Under the pieces are notes generated by a model that was not told the origin of the DNA, did not search any database, and saw nothing but the letters and a program-made list of their open reading frames with translations. From assembly GCA_934378145.1 (NCBI GenBank), contig CAKXXW010000001.1, positions 1 through 64,000 on the forward strand: a DNA stretch of 64,000 nucleotides, in the 5' to 3' direction. Positions 56,892 to 64,000 of the stretch are shown in pieces. Numbering within the stretch: the first letter of the stretch is position 1; every line of letters begins with the position of its first letter. Source of the stretch: an uncultured Eubacteriales bacterium. GTDB lineage: Bacteria > Bacillota > Clostridia > Oscillospirales > CAG-272. The translations under genes were made by a program, and so were the position numbers.

Positions 56892-59205
56892 TTGTATCTT
56901 TACCCGAAGCGTCTTCCTTCGGGATCTCGCGCTCATATCCGCAATCCTTATCCGAGCAGACAAGGAGGTTCTTGCCCTTTTTTCGCATCAGGGTCTTGCC
57001 GCATTTCGGGCAGACCTCCGCGGTAGGGATGTCCCATGTCGAGAAATCACACGCCGGATAGTTCGCACATCCGTAGAAGGTCGAAGCCCTCGATCTTCCG
57101 TGGCGTTTTACAAGTCCGCCGCCGCATTTCGGGCATTTTCCGGGGGTCTCCTCGTTTATGTGCTTTGTATAGCGGCACTCGGGGAAACGAGAACAGGCAT
57201 AGAAACTGCCGTATCTTCCCGTTCTGAGGACGAGGTCGGCTCCGCAAAGTTCGCACTTGAGTCCGGTCTTCTGAGGCTCGGGCTTCTCCGGTGCGGGCTT
57301 TTTCTCTTCCTGCGCGGCATCGGCGGCGGGCTTCTCGGGATTTACAAGCGGCTTTGTGTTGCGGCATCTCGGATAGTTCGGGCAGGCGGCAAATTTTCCG
57401 AACTTGCCGGTGCGCACGACCATCTTCGCTCCGCACTTTTCGCATATCATATCGGTCTCCTCGGCGGGGATAGCGATCTTCCCCGCATCGGATGCCTCGG
57501 CTTTCTCAAGCTCTTTTTCAAAGTCAGCCCAGAAATCGGTGAGGACCTTCTCGAGCGAGGTCTCCCCCTTCTCTATATCGTCAAGGCTGTCTTCCATATT
57601 TGCGGTGAATTTATAGTCCACTATATCGGCAAATTCGTTCTTCATAAGCTCGGTGGTCGCTTCTCCGAGCGGGGTAGGCACGAGTGCCTTTCCGTCACGG
57701 CGGACATAGTCGCGGTCAAGGATTATCGAGATTATCGCCGCGAAGGTGCTCGGTCTGCCGATACCTTTTTCCTCAAGGAATTTGACAAGTGAGGCTTCGG
57801 TATATCTCGGCGGAGCTTCGGTATAGTGCCTGCTCGGGGTTATCGCGTTCGCCTTCAGGATATCTCCGCTCTTAAGCTCGGGGAGCTTGAGATTCTTCTC
57901 TTCGTCCGAATCGGAAGCCTGCCCGTCCTCGACGGTCTCCTCGTACACCGACATAAAGCCGGGGAAGGTCACGGTATAACCGCTCGTTCTGAATATATAT
58001 CCGCCGCAGGCAACATCCGCCGTAACGGTCGAGAGTGCCGCCGACTCCATCTGGCTCGAGATGAATCTGTCCCAGATGAGCTTATAGAGCCTGTACTGCT
58101 CGGGAGTGAGGAAGGATCTTATCTGTGCCGGCTCAAGGTCGACTCTTACGGGTCTTATCGCCTCGTGTGCGTCCTGTGCGCCGTTGCGTGATTTGAAGTT
58201 TCTCGGAGTTTTCGGGCAATATTCCTCGCCGTATTTGCCGCGGATAAGCTCGCGGGCAGCCTCCTGCGCGTCGGTCGAAACCCTCTGCGAGTCGGTACGC
58301 ATATAGGTTATAAGACCCTGTGCGCCGCCGTTGGCAGCTCCGACATTGACGCCCTCGTAAAGCTCCTGCGCTATCTTCATCGTGCGCGAGGATTGGAAAT
58401 TCAGCTTCTTCGACGCTTCCTGCTGGAGAGTCGAGGTCGTGAAGGGCGGTGCGGGCGATTTATGCTTTACGCCCTTTTTGACATCGGTAACGGTAAAGTC
58501 CTTGCCCTCCGTTGCCAAAAGCACTGCGTCGGCTTCCTCCTTGTTTGACAGGTGCAGCTTCTTTCCGTTCTCATCGCCGAAGAATCTTACAGTGAAGTTC
58601 CTGCCGGCGGATGTGACAAGATCGGCGTCGATAAGCCAGAATTCCTCGGGCTTGAAATCGCGTATCTCCTGCTCACGGTCAACGATTATCCTTGCCGCTA
58701 CGGATTGTACTCTTCCGGCGGAAAGTCCGTTCCTTATTCTTTTCCAAAGCACCGGACTGAGCTTGTAGCCGACGATACGGTCAAGGATCCTTCGCGCCTG
58801 CTGAGAGTTTACAAGGTTCATATCGACATTGCGCGGAGCCTTTATTCCCGCCTTGACAGCCGTCTTTGTGACCTCGTTGAAGGTCACACGGAGCGTCTTG
58901 TCGACCGGAATATCAAGGACCGTCGCAAGGTGCCATGCGATCGCTTCGCCTTCGCGGTCAGGGTCGGTCGCAAGGAAGACCTTGTTCGCCTTCTTTGCCT
59001 CTTTCCTTATCTCCTTGATAAGGTCGCCCTTGCCGCGTATGTTTATATAGTGAGCCTCAAAGCCGTTGTCAATGTCCACACCGAGCGTACTCTTCGGCAG
59101 GTCACGGAAATGGCCCTTGCAGGCTATCACACGGTATCCCGAACCGAGATACCCTTTTATCGTAGCCGCCTTTGAGGGCGACTCGAGAATCATCAGATTT
59201 GCCAT
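56881..59205 (-). CDS. topA: DNA topoisomerase I
   Basis: Type IA topoisomerase that relaxes negative supercoils. The 774 residues contain the TOPRIM domain (ILESPSKAATIKGYLG at the start and ATDPDREGEAIAWHL near 80), QSVAARIIVDRE near 165, the catalytic tyrosine in GLITYMRTDSQRVS near 300, and a long C-terminus with four CxxC zinc-ribbon units (CEKCGAK, CELCGAD, CPKCGGG, CPKCGKT). AAAGGTAATCAA precedes the ATG. It lies between dprA and trmFO in one operon. Confidence 0.97.
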   Translation of the reverse strand: MANLMILESPSKAATIKGYLGSGYRVIACKGHFRDLPKSTLGVDIDNGFEAHYINIRGKGDLIKEIRKEAKKANKVFLATDPDREGEAIAWHLATVLDIPVDKTLRVTFNEVTKTAVKAGIKAPRNVDMNLVNSQQARRILDRIVGYKLSPVLWKRIRNGLSAGRVQSVAARIIVDREQEIRDFKPEEFWLIDADLVTSAGRNFTVRFFGDENGKKLHLSNKEEADAVLLATEGKDFTVTDVKKGVKHKSPAPPFTTSTLQQEASKKLNFQSSRTMKIAQELYEGVNVGAANGGAQGLITYMRTDSQRVSTDAQEAARELIRGKYGEEYCPKTPRNFKSRNGAQDAHEAIRPVRVDLEPAQIRSFLTPEQYRLYKLIWDRFISSQMESAALSTVTADVACGGYIFRTSGYTVTFPGFMSVYEETVEDGQASDSDEEKNLKLPELKSGDILKANAITPSRHYTEAPPRYTEASLVKFLEEKGIGRPSTFAAIISIILDRDYVRRDGKALVPTPLGEATTELMKNEFADIVDYKFTANMEDSLDDIEKGETSLEKVLTDFWADFEKELEKAEASDAGKIAIPAEETDMICEKCGAKMVVRTGKFGKFAACPNYPRCRNTKPLVNPEKPAADAAQEEKKPAPEKPEPQKTGLKCELCGADLVLRTGRYGSFYACSRFPECRYTKHINEETPGKCPKCGGGLVKRHGRSRASTFYGCANYPACDFSTWDIPTAEVCPKCGKTLMRKKGKNLLVCSDKDCGYEREIPKEDASGKDTNEQ

Positions 59206-59235
59206 TTGATTACCTTTCGATCAAGATTTAACGGT

Positions 59236-60582
59236 TTATTTTTTTAAGAACATACCACCGGGAAGTCCGGTGACAAGTCCCTTGAGTTCAAGTATAGTAA
59301 GTCCGGCGATAACATCCCCGACACCGATCCCCTCGACGCGAAGCGCATCGGTCGAGACCGCCTCGTCGTCCGGCATCGCCGCGTAGATCGCGCGGAGGTT
59401 CGGGTCGAGGGTCTCGAATATCTTTTCGGAGCCGTCCGGCTTTCTCGCGGATACGGGCTTCGGTGCTTCGGCTTCGGGCGCCGGTGCGGGAGCTTTTTTG
59501 TCATTATCCGGCGTGGGAGCCTTCTGAGCATATCCGGCCCGGCGGATCTTCTGCGCGGCGGGTACGGCGTTATCGGTCGGACGCGATTCGGATTCGGTCT
59601 TTCCTATCATAAAATCGGGGGTCGTACCGTATCTCTGAAGTACCCTCGGATCAAGCTCGCAGTTCGCCTTAGCCGCCGCAAGCCTTACCTGATCGGTGAC
59701 CTTTCCGTAGAGCGGAAGGAATTCGTTCAGTATATCCTCGGCTCTGAGGACCGGATGCGCACCGTCACGGATGAGCGCGTTCGTTCCGTTTGAGTTGGGC
59801 GAGCCTACATTGCCGGGAAGCGCAAAAAGCTCTCTGCCCTGCACCAGTGCATCGCGCGCGGTTATCATCGCCCCGCTGTCAAAGTCGCCCTCGACTATGA
59901 AAGTCCCCTGACACAGACCGCTGATTATTCTGTTCCTTTGAGGGAAGGTATATCTTGTCGGAGCGGATCCGGGCGAATACTCGCTCAGCACCGTTCCGCG
60001 GCGGACAAGCTCCTCGTAAAGAAGTCTGTGACGCTGGGGATAAGGTCTGTCGACGCCGCTTCCGAGAACGGCAACGGTGTGACCTCCGGCGGCGAGCGCG
60101 GCGCAAGCCGAGATGCTGTCGACTCCGAGCGCCATGCCGCTGACGGTAATAACTCCCGCCGATGCAAGTCCGTAAGATATTTTATACGCCGAATGACAGC
60201 CGTATTCGCTCATCTTGCGTGTTCCGACCACTCCTATGCAAAGAAGGCGGTCAAACTGAGGCATAAGTCCCCTCGCATAAAGCACTATCGGCGGATCCTG
60301 TATCTGCCGCAGGCGGGACGGATACCTTTCATCATCGAGAGGTATTATCTCTATATTCTGCTTATCGCAGACATGAAGTATCCGTTCGGCGTCGTCAAGC
60401 CTCTTATCGGCAAGCACACCGAATTTTTCGTTTCCGTCACGGTCAAAACCGGTGAGCTGTTCGGCATCGGCACGATAGATCTCAAAGACCGATCCGAAGC
60501 GTTTCAGAAGCTCCTGCGCGTGCTTATTGGCGGCACCGAGGCGTTCGGCGAGCCATATCCAGTAAATCGTACCGTCTGCCAT
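59236..60582 (-). CDS. dprA: DNA-processing protein DprA
   Basis: Single-strand DNA-binding protein that loads RecA during natural transformation or other uptake. The 448 residues hold an N-terminal helical domain, the Rossmann core with GVVGTRKMSEYG near 112, SGMALGVDSISACAALA near 138, VLGSGVDRPYPQRH near 160, FPQRNRIISGLC near 205 and GNVGSPNSNGTNALIRDGAHP near 252, a low-complexity Pro/Ala/Lys linker, and a C-terminal winged-helix (DML1-like). The ATG at 60582 is 7 bases after GGGGGA; a TTG 5 codons upstream overlaps this site. No other competence genes are in the window. Confidence 0.94.
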   Translation of the reverse strand: MADGTIYWIWLAERLGAANKHAQELLKRFGSVFEIYRADAEQLTGFDRDGNEKFGVLADKRLDDAERILHVCDKQNIEIIPLDDERYPSRLRQIQDPPIVLYARGLMPQFDRLLCIGVVGTRKMSEYGCHSAYKISYGLASAGVITVSGMALGVDSISACAALAAGGHTVAVLGSGVDRPYPQRHRLLYEELVRRGTVLSEYSPGSAPTRYTFPQRNRIISGLCQGTFIVEGDFDSGAMITARDALVQGRELFALPGNVGSPNSNGTNALIRDGAHPVLRAEDILNEFLPLYGKVTDQVRLAAAKANCELDPRVLQRYGTTPDFMIGKTESESRPTDNAVPAAQKIRRAGYAQKAPTPDNDKKAPAPAPEAEAPKPVSARKPDGSEKIFETLDPNLRAIYAAMPDDEAVSTDALRVEGIGVGDVIAGLTILELKGLVTGLPGGMFLKK

Positions 60583-60606
60583 AACGACATCCCCCAAAAA
60601 ATGAAT

Positions 60607-61431
60607 TCAGCCGAGCTGTCTTTTCTGCTCCCAAAGGAGTATTGATGCGGCTATCGCCGCGTTGAGGGATTCCGCTCCCTCGGAGATGGGGATAAAGACC
60701 TTCGCGTCGCAGGCATCAAGCACCCCACGCGAGAGTCCGTGACCCTCGTTCCCGACGGCAAAGCAGTCTCCCGCCGAGAGCTTCATACGGTCAAGCGCCA
60801 CCGCCCCGCGGTCAAGCGCCGCGGCGAAGACCCTTCTGCCGCACTGTCTCAGTATCCCGATCGCTCCTGCAAGGTCATCGACGGAGGTCACCTTCATCTC
60901 GAAGAGCGTCCCCATAGAGGCTCTGACCGTCTTCGGATTATAGATGTCGGCACAGTCCGAGCTGATAACAAGGCGGTCTGTCCCGAAGGCTGCTGCCGAT
61001 CTTATGACCGTTCCGAGGTTTCCGGGATCGCGCACCGATTCGAGCAGCAGGACTCTCTCATCCCCCCACCCGAAAAAGGCGTCTTTATTTATTGTAGCAA
61101 TTTTTCCGTGATTGTCAAGATGTTTTACCGCACATATGATGCCCTCGGGTGATTTTTCTTCCGAAACGCGGTCAAAAACGGCATCGGAAAGGATCACAGC
61201 CTCGCAATCGGGAAGGTTTTTCCCGAGCCTTTCAAGCACTCTGTCCCTTGAGGATTCCCTCAAAAGCACAAGTTCGGGAGAAATGCCGCGTGCGAAAAGC
61301 TCACCGGCGAGCTTTATGCCGTCGGTGCGGAAAAGTCCGTACTCATCACGGTATTTTTTCTCCGTCAGCGAGCGGATCTTCATCACGGTCGGATTGCTCT
61401 TCGATGTGACGGTTTCTTCTCTGAATCTCAT
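60607..61431 (-). CDS. SpoU/TrmH-type RNA 2'-O-ribose methyltransferase
   Basis: A 274-residue SPOUT methyltransferase that methylates a ribose 2'-OH in rRNA or tRNA. The N-terminal substrate domain starts SLTEKKYRDEYGLFRTDGIKL. The SPOUT motifs are motif 1 ESVRDPGNLGTVIRSAAAFG near 132, motif 2 VGNEGHGLS near 222 and motif 3 IPISEGAESLNAAIAASIL near 245. It lies after the rplT terminator and 24 bases before dprA, and is likely the first gene of the spoU-dprA-topA-trmFO-plsX-rnc run; no clear promoter is seen, so read-through from rplT is probable. Confidence 0.92.
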   Translation of the reverse strand: MRFREETVTSKSNPTVMKIRSLTEKKYRDEYGLFRTDGIKLAGELFARGISPELVLLRESSRDRVLERLGKNLPDCEAVILSDAVFDRVSEEKSPEGIICAVKHLDNHGKIATINKDAFFGWGDERVLLLESVRDPGNLGTVIRSAAAFGTDRLVISSDCADIYNPKTVRASMGTLFEMKVTSVDDLAGAIGILRQCGRRVFAAALDRGAVALDRMKLSAGDCFAVGNEGHGLSRGVLDACDAKVFIPISEGAESLNAAIAASILLWEQKRQLG

Positions 61432-61448
61432 ATCTTCCTGTCCGGTAT

Positions 61449-61478
61449 AAAAAAACCCGGCAAAGACCGGGTTTTTTA
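61449..61478 (-). terminator. Terminator after rplT
   Basis: AAAAAACCCGG pairs with CCGGGTTTTTT around a 6-base loop. T-runs lie on both strands. Confidence 0.92.
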
Positions 61479-61482
61479 TGAC

Positions 61483-61842
61483 TCAGGCGTTGAGCGCTGC
61501 CTTTGCCTGTGCGCAAAGGGTCGCGAACGAGTCCTTGTCGGATACTGCCAGCTCGGAGAGGACCTTGCGGTTCAGCTCGACGCCGGACTTCTTCAAACCG
61601 TGCATAAGGGTCGAATAGTTCATTCCGTTGAGCTTTGCCTGTGCATTGATCCTTGCGATCCAGAGCTGCCTGAATTCTCTCTTCTTCTGCTTTCTGCCGA
61701 TGAATGCGTAGTTACCGCTCTTCATCACAGCCTGCTTTGCCATCTTGAAGTGCTTGCTCTTTGCACCCCAATAGCCCTTCGCAGCCTTCAGAACTTTATT
61801 TCTTCTCTTGCGCGTCATGAGCGCACCTTTGATTCTTGCCAT
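61483..61842 (-). CDS. rplT: 50S ribosomal protein L20
   Basis: A 119-residue large-subunit protein needed early in 50S assembly, and the regulator of its own operon in other Firmicutes. The sequence shows RRNKVLKAAKGYWGAKSKHFK near 14 and the RQLWIARINAQAKLNGMNYS box near 58. It lies 19 bases after rpmI in the infC-rpmI-rplT operon and is followed by a strong terminator. Confidence 0.98.
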   Translation of the reverse strand: MARIKGALMTRKRRNKVLKAAKGYWGAKSKHFKMAKQAVMKSGNYAFIGRKQKKREFRQLWIARINAQAKLNGMNYSTLMHGLKKSGVELNRKVLSELAVSDKDSFATLCAQAKAALNA

Positions 61843-61861
61843 CTTCTTTTCCTCCTACCGA

Positions 61862-62056
61862 TTATTTCTGGATAAGTCTTCTTATGTTGGCAGCCATCTT
61901 GCCCTCAACATAGTCCGCAGTGCGGAGGTGTCTCTTTCTCTTCTGATCCTTCTTACCGAGCTTATGACGGTGTTCCGCGTGGTTCATCTTCACCTTGCCG
62001 GTGCCGGTGACGGAAAATCTCTTGGCAGAAGCTCTATGTGTTTTGACCTTTCCCAT
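61862..62056 (-). CDS. rpmI: 50S ribosomal protein L35
   Basis: A 64-residue, very basic ribosomal protein with KTHRASAKRFSVTGTGKVK near 4 and HKLGKKDQKRKRHLR near 30, the family pattern. The length is standard. It lies between infC and rplT. Confidence 0.97.
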   Translation of the reverse strand: MGKVKTHRASAKRFSVTGTGKVKMNHAEHRHKLGKKDQKRKRHLRTADYVEGKMAANIRRLIQK

Positions 62057-62130
62057 TTCAAATAACTCCCTTTCTGTTTCTTTATATCATTACAGTCCGC
62101 GGCATCGCCGCGTGCCGAACATGAACACTG

Positions 62131-62646
62131 TTACTTTTTGACCGGTACGACGATCATGCTGTAAAATCTGCCCTCAAGTACGGGAGGTTTCTCGACCGTG
62201 CCGAATTCCGAGACAGCGTCGCGGAATTTGTCAAGCACCTCTTTACCGATCTCCTGGTGGCTCATTTCCCTGCCCTTGAATCTGAGGACAACGCGCACCT
62301 TGTTTCCCTGCTGAAGGAATTTTGCGGCATTTCTCGCCTTCGTCTCAAAGTCGTGGACATCGATGCGGCAGGAAAGCTGAACTTCCTTAAGCTCGACGAC
62401 CTGCTGTTTCTTCTTCGCTTCCTTCTCGCGCTTATCGCGTTCAAAGCGGAAACGACCGTAGTCCATTATCTTGCAGACGGGCGGGTCGCTCTGCGCCGCC
62501 ATAAGGACAAGGTCAAGACCCTTGTCATACGCCATTTCGAGAGCGGCGTGGCTCTTCATGATGCCGAGAGTCTCGCCCTCGGGCCCGATGACTCTGACCT
62601 GCGGGAATCTTATGGCCTCATTGACCAGCATTTCTTTTGCGCTAAT
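62131..62646 (-). CDS. infC: Translation initiation factor IF-3 (AUU start)
   Basis: IF-3 binds the 30S subunit, blocks 50S joining and proofreads start codons. The 171-residue protein has an N-domain with MLVNEAIRFPQVRVIG, the linker RFRFERDKREKEAKKKQQ near 84, and the C-domain with VRVVLRFKGREMSHQEIG near 125. The chosen start is the ATT at 62646-62644 (product ISAKEMLVNEAI, first residue read as Met), because a strong GGAGGTG site (62660-62654) is 7 bases upstream and the first five codons match the family. An ATG five codons later is 22 bases from the site. AUU starts are known for infC and permit IF-3 to control its own synthesis. Confidence 0.94.
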   Translation of the reverse strand: MSAKEMLVNEAIRFPQVRVIGPEGETLGIMKSHAALEMAYDKGLDLVLMAAQSDPPVCKIMDYGRFRFERDKREKEAKKKQQVVELKEVQLSCRIDVHDFETKARNAAKFLQQGNKVRVVLRFKGREMSHQEIGKEVLDKFRDAVSEFGTVEKPPVLEGRFYSMIVVPVKK

Positions 62647-62653
62647 CGGGATT

Positions 62654-62660
62654 CACCTCC
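62654..62660 (-). promoter_or_regulatory. Ribosome-binding site that fixes the AUU start of infC
   Basis: GGAGGTG on the minus strand, 7 bases from the ATT codon at 62646 and too far from the first ATG at 62631. Confidence 0.88.
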
Positions 62661-62790
62661 AAATAAAATAAAAAGCACGGAAAGCATAGACCTCCGTGTT
62701 AACAGCAACGCCGCAAGGGCGCTCATATTATACCGTACTCGCGGAGCGGTACGGTGAGAACAGAGATCGTTCTGCTTCATTGACTCAATG
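62661..62790 (-). ncRNA. Leader RNA of the infC-rpmI-rplT operon with attenuator (L20-leader-like)
   Basis: From the infC promoter (minus strand) to the ribosome-binding site the transcript has about 120 bases. It can form ACCGTAC/GTACGGT (62755-62749 with 62738-62732) and, near the end, CACGGA/TCCGTG (62698-62693 with 62681-62676) followed by CTTTTTATTTTATTT, an intrinsic terminator. This layout matches the L20 leader of other Firmicutes, in which free L20 stabilises the terminator. Assignment to that RNA family is by layout and position only. Confidence 0.68.
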
Positions 62791-62819
62791 ATTATACCAC
62801 ACTTTCCCCTGTCTGTCAA
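62791..62819 (-). promoter_or_regulatory. Promoter of the infC operon
   Basis: On the minus strand -35 TTGACA at 62819-62814 and -10 TATAAT at 62796-62791 with a 17-bp spacer ending in TGTGG. Confidence 0.9.
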
Positions 62820-62838
62820 GGGTTTTTGCAAATTTTTC

Positions 62839-63045
62839 TCATTTTTCGTCTTCGGTATATCTCATTATATCCTCAACACGGCAATCAAGTATCCGGCAAA
62901 GGTCATCGACGGTCACCGTGCTTATCGGCTTGTTGTGTTTCAGGCGGTCAAGCAGGCTGCGGCTTATATTATACTTGTTCACCAGCTTGTATGTCGTGAC
63001 ATTTTTTCTCTTAAGCGTTTCATAAAAAGGCTCATAGGTTATCAT
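62839..63045 (-). CDS. Small XRE-type (Cro/CI-like) HTH regulator
   Basis: A 68-residue one-domain helix-turn-helix protein. It shows the fold order TTYKLVNKYNISRSLLDRLK near 19-38 as the DNA-binding helices and VDDLCRILDCRVEDIM near 47-62 as the closing helix. No sensor domain is present. The ATG at 63045 follows GAGGTG by 7 bases. Its promoter is divergent from, and shares a palindrome with, the promoter of the unknown gene at 63151, so it probably controls itself and that gene. Confidence 0.84.
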   Translation of the reverse strand: MITYEPFYETLKRKNVTTYKLVNKYNISRSLLDRLKHNKPISTVTVDDLCRILDCRVEDIMRYTEDEK

Positions 63046-63066
63046 GGCACTCACCTCTTTAATCAC

Positions 63067-63117
63067 ATTATAAAATATACCCTACATATTGACAATTGTC
63101 GATAAATAGAGTATAAT
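63067..63117. promoter_or_regulatory. Divergent promoters sharing a palindromic operator
   Basis: Plus strand: TTGACA at 63089-63094 and TATAAT at 63112-63117 (17-bp spacer). Minus strand: TTGTCA at 63095-63090 and TATAAT at 63072-63067 (17-bp spacer). The two -35 elements overlap inside the perfect palindrome GACAATTGTC (63091-63100), which extends as TAT...ATA to 63087-63104. Confidence 0.82.
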
Positions 63118-63150
63118 CGATAATAAAGAGCTTTATACGGAGGATCGCCT

Positions 63151-63546
63151 ATGGCATACAAGCTGAGAATCAACTTCAAAATGGGAGAAAACCTTGCAAA
63201 AAGGATCTCCGACGGCAGGAACGAATATTCCCTTACCGTCTATGTTGATATGATAATGCTCGGTGAGACCTGCGGCGACCGCACCTTCTGGGTCAACGAC
63301 GGGGACCATATTCTGAAGGTGATGTTCAATGATCTCAATGTCAGGGAAAAGTACCGCACCTCGGTCGACCTCGGAAAAAGGCATTTCAGCATTGAAAAAA
63401 GCGATGCCGAATTCACGGTCATCGCCAAAACTCCCGACCCAGACGGGGTAAGCCTTACCGAAGGCAACGGAGAAAACGGTGAAATCCCTCCGAAAAAACC
63501 GGCAGGTAATATATTCTCGACCTTCTTCGGAAGAAAAAGGCAATAA
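63151..63546 (+). CDS. Unknown 131-residue protein with predicted beta-rich domain and basic tail
   Basis: I do not recognise this protein. Residues 1-90 look like one compact domain with alternating hydrophobic strands (MAYKLRINFKMG, YSLTVYVDMIMLG, HILKVMFNDL, AEFTVIAK). A Gly/Glu/Asn-rich linker follows (near 95-112), then a short basic, aromatic C-terminus (IFSTFFGRKRQ) that could contact membrane or nucleic acid. No signal peptide, membrane helix or catalytic motif is visible. It has a good ACGGAGG site and a strong promoter that is divergent from the small HTH gene, and its own terminator, so it is a single-gene unit probably under that regulator's control. Confidence 0.7.
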   Translation: MAYKLRINFKMGENLAKRISDGRNEYSLTVYVDMIMLGETCGDRTFWVNDGDHILKVMFNDLNVREKYRTSVDLGKRHFSIEKSDAEFTVIAKTPDPDGVSLTEGNGENGEIPPKKPAGNIFSTFFGRKRQ

Positions 63547-63579
63547 AAAAGGAACGCCCGACGGAGCGTTCCTTTTTTA
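63546..63579. terminator. Bidirectional terminator between the unknown gene and sigE
   Basis: AAAAAAGGAACGC pairs with GCGTTCCTTTTTT around an 8-base loop; the A/T flanks allow use on both strands. Confidence 0.93.
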
Positions 63580-63587
63580 TTTTATTG

Positions 63588-64000
63588 TCATATTTTGCCC
63601 GCAATCTCACGGCGCAGGCGAGCGATGATCTTTTTTTCGATCCTCGATATGTATGACTGTGAGATCCCGAGCATATCGGCTACCTCCTTCTGGGTCATCT
63701 CGCGGTTGCCGCCGAGGCCGAATCTCATCCCGACGATAAGCTGTTCCCTTTCCGAAAGCTTTCCGATCGCCTCGCGTATGACGCGGCGCTCTTCCCGCTT
63801 TTCAAGCTCGTAGGAAACGCTGTCCTCCTCACAGCCGAGGATGTCCGACAGCAGAAGCTCGTTGCCGTCCCAGTCGATATTCAGCGGCTCGTCGATCGAG
63901 ACCTCGCATTTTGCGGGACTGCGCTTTCGGATATACATAAGTATCTCGTTTTCGATACAGCGCGAGGCGTAGGTCGCGAGCTTTATGTTTTTCTCGGGAT
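63588..64000 (-). CDS. sigE: RNA polymerase sporulation sigma factor SigE (5' part outside the window)
   Basis: The C-terminal about 137 residues of a sigma-70 factor. The frame runs to the window edge, and the first visible codons read PEKNIKLATYASRCIENEIL, the region 2 core of SigE/SigK. It is followed by DEPLNIDWDGNELLLSDILG, which is the SigE form (SigK differs here), an LSEREQLIVGMRFGLGG region, and the region 4 HTH TQKEVADMLGISQSYISRIE near the end. SigE drives early mother-cell gene expression in sporulation. The usual neighbour spoIIGA would be beyond the edge. A terminator lies directly downstream. Confidence 0.88.
   Translation of the reverse strand, partial: PEKNIKLATYASRCIENEILMYIRKRSPAKCEVSIDEPLNIDWDGNELLLSDILGCEEDSVSYELEKREERRVIREAIGKLSEREQLIVGMRFGLGGNREMTQKEVADMLGISQSYISRIEKKIIARLRREIAGKI

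Noticed and set aside
1..64000. Search for a phage, transposon, toxin-antitoxin or defence system
   Set aside because: No transposase, integrase, capsid, restriction or CRISPR gene is visible. The small HTH gene at 62839 and its divergent partner do not resemble a known toxin-antitoxin pair.

Overview
The window is chromosomal DNA of a Gram-positive, spore-forming-lineage anaerobe of class Clostridia, most likely an Oscillospiraceae/Ruminococcaceae-type gut bacterium of roughly 50% GC or a little above. The reasons are an HrcA/CIRCE heat-shock operon, PlsX/PlsY acyl-phosphate lipid synthesis, TrmFO, a sporulation SigE at the right edge, a yybP-ykoY-type manganese riboswitch, DUF2974, DUF6873 and DUF4003-like proteins, and near-consensus sigma-A promoters with strict 17-bp spacers. 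No phage, insertion sequence or CRISPR array is visible; the only sign of integration is a duplicated tRNA-Ala 3' end.

Layout. 1-5.5 kb (+): the end of ffh, rpsP, khpA, then glpK, a YhhN-family membrane protein, ldh and a small zinc-ribbon protein, followed by tRNA-Arg(ACG). 5.7-12.8 kb (-): operon pepT, phosphodiester glycosidase lipoprotein, GDPD, AlaX-type editing protein, DUF2974 hydrolase, sugar isomerase-like TIM barrel. 12.8-19.6 kb (+): xpt, S51 peptidase, DUF4003-like, RlmI-like methyltransferase, thioredoxin-like protein, TetR regulator, DUF308 protein, tRNA-Ala(GGC) with tRNA-derived repeats, and a membrane-anchored XRE regulator. 19.6-26.9 kb (-): murD, SGNH hydrolase, three tandem M42 aminopeptidases, a lipoprotein, cysteine desulfurase. 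27-32.4 kb (+): a divergent type IIA topoisomerase B subunit, plsY, a methyltransferase, a degenerate FolC homologue. 32.4-35.5 kb (-): PMCA-type P-ATPase and TIGR04086 protein. 35.6-36.5 kb (+): diacylglycerol kinase-like protein. 36.6-40.9 kb (-): small lipoprotein, mtaB, a degenerate PurL homologue, rpmB, DUF6873 protein. 41-46.9 kb (+): hrcA-grpE-dnaK-dnaJ-prmA under CIRCE. 46.9-50.8 kb (-): AbrB-like regulator with an ABC-2 exporter, then a leucine-rich-repeat lipoprotein. 50.8-53.7 kb (+): manganese riboswitch and P-type ATPase. 53.8-62.8 kb (-): infC-rpmI-rplT, then SpoU methyltransferase, dprA, topA, trmFO, plsX, rnc. 62.8-64 kb: a small HTH regulator divergent from an unknown gene, then partial sigE.

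How the genes work together. The window is mostly housekeeping: translation and protein export (ffh, ribosomal proteins, infC, tRNA-modifying and rRNA-modifying enzymes), chaperones, envelope and lipid synthesis (murD, plsX, plsY), DNA topology (topA, ParE-like), peptide catabolism (pepT, M42, S51), and metal or calcium export. The items most worth a second look are a PurL-derived protein that has lost its catalytic motifs but is kept as an intact frame, a similarly eroded FolC relative, an orphan divergent ParE/GyrB-like subunit, the manganese riboswitch-ATPase pair, an AUU-started infC, several palindromic operators lying next to their own regulators, and the tRNA-Ala att-like duplication. 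I did not find a clearly new multi-gene system.
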